This document shows positions 51,135 to 52,520 of a stretch of DNA of 52,520 nt, one piece after another (the stretch's first letter is position 1; every line of letters begins with the position of its first letter). The stretch is from Bacillota bacterium (GTDB taxonomy: Bacteria > Bacillota > Clostridia > Lachnospirales > Lachnospiraceae). The translations under genes and the position numbers were made by a program. The DNA lies in assembly GCA_023391695.1 (NCBI GenBank), contig JAEWAK010000033.1, positions 1 to 52,520 of the forward strand. The letters are read 5' to 3'. Below the pieces are notes generated by a model. That model was not told where the DNA came from and ran no database searches. It was given only the letters and a program-made list of their open reading frames with translations.

Positions 51135-52034
51135 ATGTTAAAATTAGGTTCCCACGTCGGGATGAGCGGTAAGGACATGCTGTTAGGTTCAGCCAGGGAA
51201 GCAGCAGGCTATGGTGCAAATACATTTATGATATACACCGGTGCACCCCAGAATACCAGGCGCAAGAAAATTGAGGATTTAAATATAGCAGCGGGCCATG
51301 AATATATGAAAGAACATGGTATTTCAGATATTATTGTACATGCACCTTATATTATAAATTTAGGTAATTCGGTTAAGGAGGATACTTTTGCAGCCGATTT
51401 TCTGGCTTCTGAATTATTGAGAACAGAAGCGTTAAACAGCCGGTATCTGGTACTTCATCCCGGAGCCCATGTAGGGGCCGGGGAAGAAACCGGAACTTCC
51501 CAGATTATTAAAGGGATTAACAAAGTTTTAGACAGGGATACCAAAGTCTGTATTGCCCTGGAAACGATGACCGGGAAGGGAAGTGAGATCGGTAAAAGCT
51601 TTGAAGAACTGGCCCGTATCTATGACGGTGTAAAGTATAATGGCAAGCTGAGGGTATGCTTTGATACCTGCCATACTTTTGATTCGGGTTATGATATTGT
51701 AAATGATTTTGACGGTGTCATTCAGGAATTTGATAAGCTGATTGGCAAAGATCAAATTGCAGTATTTCATATTAACGACAGTAAAAATATACTTGGCGCT
51801 AAAAAAGACCGGCATGAAAATATCGGCTTTGGGCAGATTGGTTTTGATGCCCTGAATTATATTGTTCACCACAAAGATTTTGAGGAGATACCTAAGATAT
51901 TGGAAACCCCTTATGTACCGGTACCCGGTAATAGTAAAAAGTCACTTTCTCCATATAAGTATGAGATCGATATGTTTAAGAAGAAAGAATTCAACCCGCA
52001 TCTGATTGAAGATATATTAGGAGAAAATAATTAA
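51135..52034 (+). CDS. nfo: Deoxyribonuclease IV (AP endonuclease)
   Basis: 299-residue, zinc-dependent apurinic/apyrimidinic endonuclease of base-excision repair. TIM-barrel marks: LGSHVGMSGKDMLLGSAREA, FMIYTGAPQNTRRK, the HAPYIINLGN metal-site block, LHPGAHVGAG, ALETMTGKGSEIG, CFDTCHTFDSGYD, and HINDSKNILGAKKDRHENIG. Length a little above the typical 280. AGGAG lies six bases before the ATG. Confidence 0.96.
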   Translation: MLKLGSHVGMSGKDMLLGSAREAAGYGANTFMIYTGAPQNTRRKKIEDLNIAAGHEYMKEHGISDIIVHAPYIINLGNSVKEDTFAADFLASELLRTEALNSRYLVLHPGAHVGAGEETGTSQIIKGINKVLDRDTKVCIALETMTGKGSEIGKSFEELARIYDGVKYNGKLRVCFDTCHTFDSGYDIVNDFDGVIQEFDKLIGKDQIAVFHINDSKNILGAKKDRHENIGFGQIGFDALNYIVHHKDFEEIPKILETPYVPVPGNSKKSLSPYKYEIDMFKKKEFNPHLIEDILGENN

Positions 52035-52073
52035 TTGGGATTGAATTAATGATTATATTTATTCAAAAAGTTA

Positions 52074-52102
52074 TTGACAAATTATGATTTAAATGTTATT
52101 CT
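52074..52102 (+). promoter_or_regulatory. rRNA operon promoter P1
   Basis: TTGACA (52074-52079), 17-base spacer, TATTCT (52097-52102). The weakest -10 box of the four tandem promoters. Confidence 0.7.
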
Positions 52103-52162
52103 ATGGGTCCGTCCTTAAATAACAGGATGAAATATTCGGAAAATAAATAAAAATATTTGGTG

Positions 52163-52191
52163 TTGACAAACAATTTTATTTGTGTTATATT
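52163..52191 (+). promoter_or_regulatory. rRNA operon promoter P2
   Basis: TTGACA (52163-52168), 17-base spacer, TATATT (52186-52191), with A/T-rich upstream sequence that could act as an UP element. Confidence 0.8.
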
Positions 52192-52262
52192 AGCAAAGTT
52201 GTTTTCAAGTATATGCGGATAAAAATTATGCAGTTTGGAAGCTAAAAAACAGCAAAAAGTTG

Positions 52263-52291
52263 TTGACAAAAGCATGAAAATATGATAATAT
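52263..52291 (+). promoter_or_regulatory. rRNA operon promoter P3
   Basis: TTGACA (52263-52268), 17-base spacer, TAATAT (52286-52291). Lies exactly 189 bases after P1 with similar flanks (CAAAAAGTT before the -35). Confidence 0.8.
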
Positions 52292-52351
52292 TTACTTCCT
52301 TGCTGAAACAAAAGCAAAGAATATTCAGAAAACAAAGTAAATAATTTGCTG

Positions 52352-52380
52352 TTGACAAACAATTCTGAATATGTTATAGT
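52352..52380 (+). promoter_or_regulatory. rRNA operon promoter P4
   Basis: TTGACA (52352-52357), 17-base spacer, TATAGT (52375-52380). Lies exactly 189 bases after P2 and shares GTTGACAAACAATT plus the upstream AATATTC-GAAAA block with it. Confidence 0.82.
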
Positions 52381-52520
52381 AAATAAGCGCTCGAAAAACA
52401 GAGAAAAACTTAAAAAGAACTTTTTAAAGAAAGACCTCAAAAAGATTCTGATTAATTTGAAAAAATCTGGCTAAGAGCATACGAACCTTGATAACTGAAC
52501 AGTGAAACAACCCTGAAAAT
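52381..52520 (+). other. Leader of an rRNA operon (16S gene beyond window edge)
   Basis: After P4 the sequence CGAACCTTGATAACTGAACA then GTGAAACAACC (52481-52511) resembles leader/spacer sequence that precedes 16S rRNA in Clostridia, including the CTGAACA antitermination-like stretch. No rRNA bases proper are yet visible. With four stacked promoters, an rRNA operon on the plus strand is the best explanation. Confidence 0.65.

Noticed and set aside
52131..52380. Repeats resembling a CRISPR-like array
   Set aside because: Only two copies, diverged, each containing a promoter; no regular repeat-spacer pattern.
52096..52440. 114-codon minus-strand frame
   Set aside because: Phe/Leu/Ser-rich translation of the AT-rich rRNA promoter array; the promoters explain the sequence.

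Overview
The window reads as chromosome of a low-GC, Gram-positive anaerobe of the Clostridia, most probably a Lachnospiraceae member related to Lachnoclostridium/Anaerocolumna. Reasons: strong AGGAGG-type ribosome sites with some GTG and TTG starts, a cellobiose phosphorylase, a sodium-pump decarboxylase beta subunit with a tiny OadG-like partner, LTA-synthase and LiaF-like envelope proteins, ECF transport, several Lachnospiraceae-type hypotheticals, and an rRNA-operon leader at the right edge. I see no phage, transposase gene, CRISPR array or tRNA. Assignments rest on reading motifs; no database search was run.

Layout. 0.4-2.9 kb: TrmH-type RNA methyltransferase, then an nfeD-SPFH membrane pair. 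3.2-7.9 kb: a cheA-cheW-mcp operon behind a promoter and a highly structured leader. 8-11.2 kb: LTA-synthase-like enzyme and patatin lipase. 11.2-17.2 kb: metabolic and RNA genes (argF with ARG boxes in its promoter, birA, LiaF-like, coaX, dusB) separated by palindromes and a MITE-like insertion with a 9-bp duplication. 17.2-22 kb: zinc-ribbon flagellar-type protein, asd with a coupled leader ORF, and two membrane-anchored proteins of unknown function on the minus strand. 22-25.3 kb: GH94 cellobiose phosphorylase with palindromic operator candidates. 25.4-29.4 kb: ECF S component overlapping tail-to-tail with a UPF0178 gene, a ProX-type deacylase, a DUF2975/HTH pair and a nonsense-broken small gene. 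29.4-37.5 kb: transport block with a heterodimeric ABC exporter, a CDF metal exporter and a P-type ATPase. 37.7-42.5 kb: secreted CAP protein, ferredoxin and Crp/Fnr regulator transcribed divergently, metallophosphoesterase and DUF4474 protein. 42.6-44.4 kb: OadB-type sodium pump subunit plus a 51-residue partner, behind what looks like a yybP-ykoY (manganese-type) riboswitch with its own terminator. 44.4-47.1 kb: a truncated DUF1905 gene, a HEAT/THUMP-like methyltransferase and a two-domain ArsR-type regulator. 47.3-50.7 kb: sugar ABC importer lacking its ATPase. 51-52 kb: endonuclease IV. 52.05-52.52 kb: four tandem perfect-spacing promoters, formed by a 189-bp duplication, leading into an rRNA operon just outside the window.

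The most noteworthy signals are regulatory RNA and repeats: the riboswitch in front of oadB, the alternative-pairing leader of cheA (one hairpin of which recurs between the two ABC exporter genes), the duplicated rRNA promoter module, the MITE-like element, and several large palindromes.
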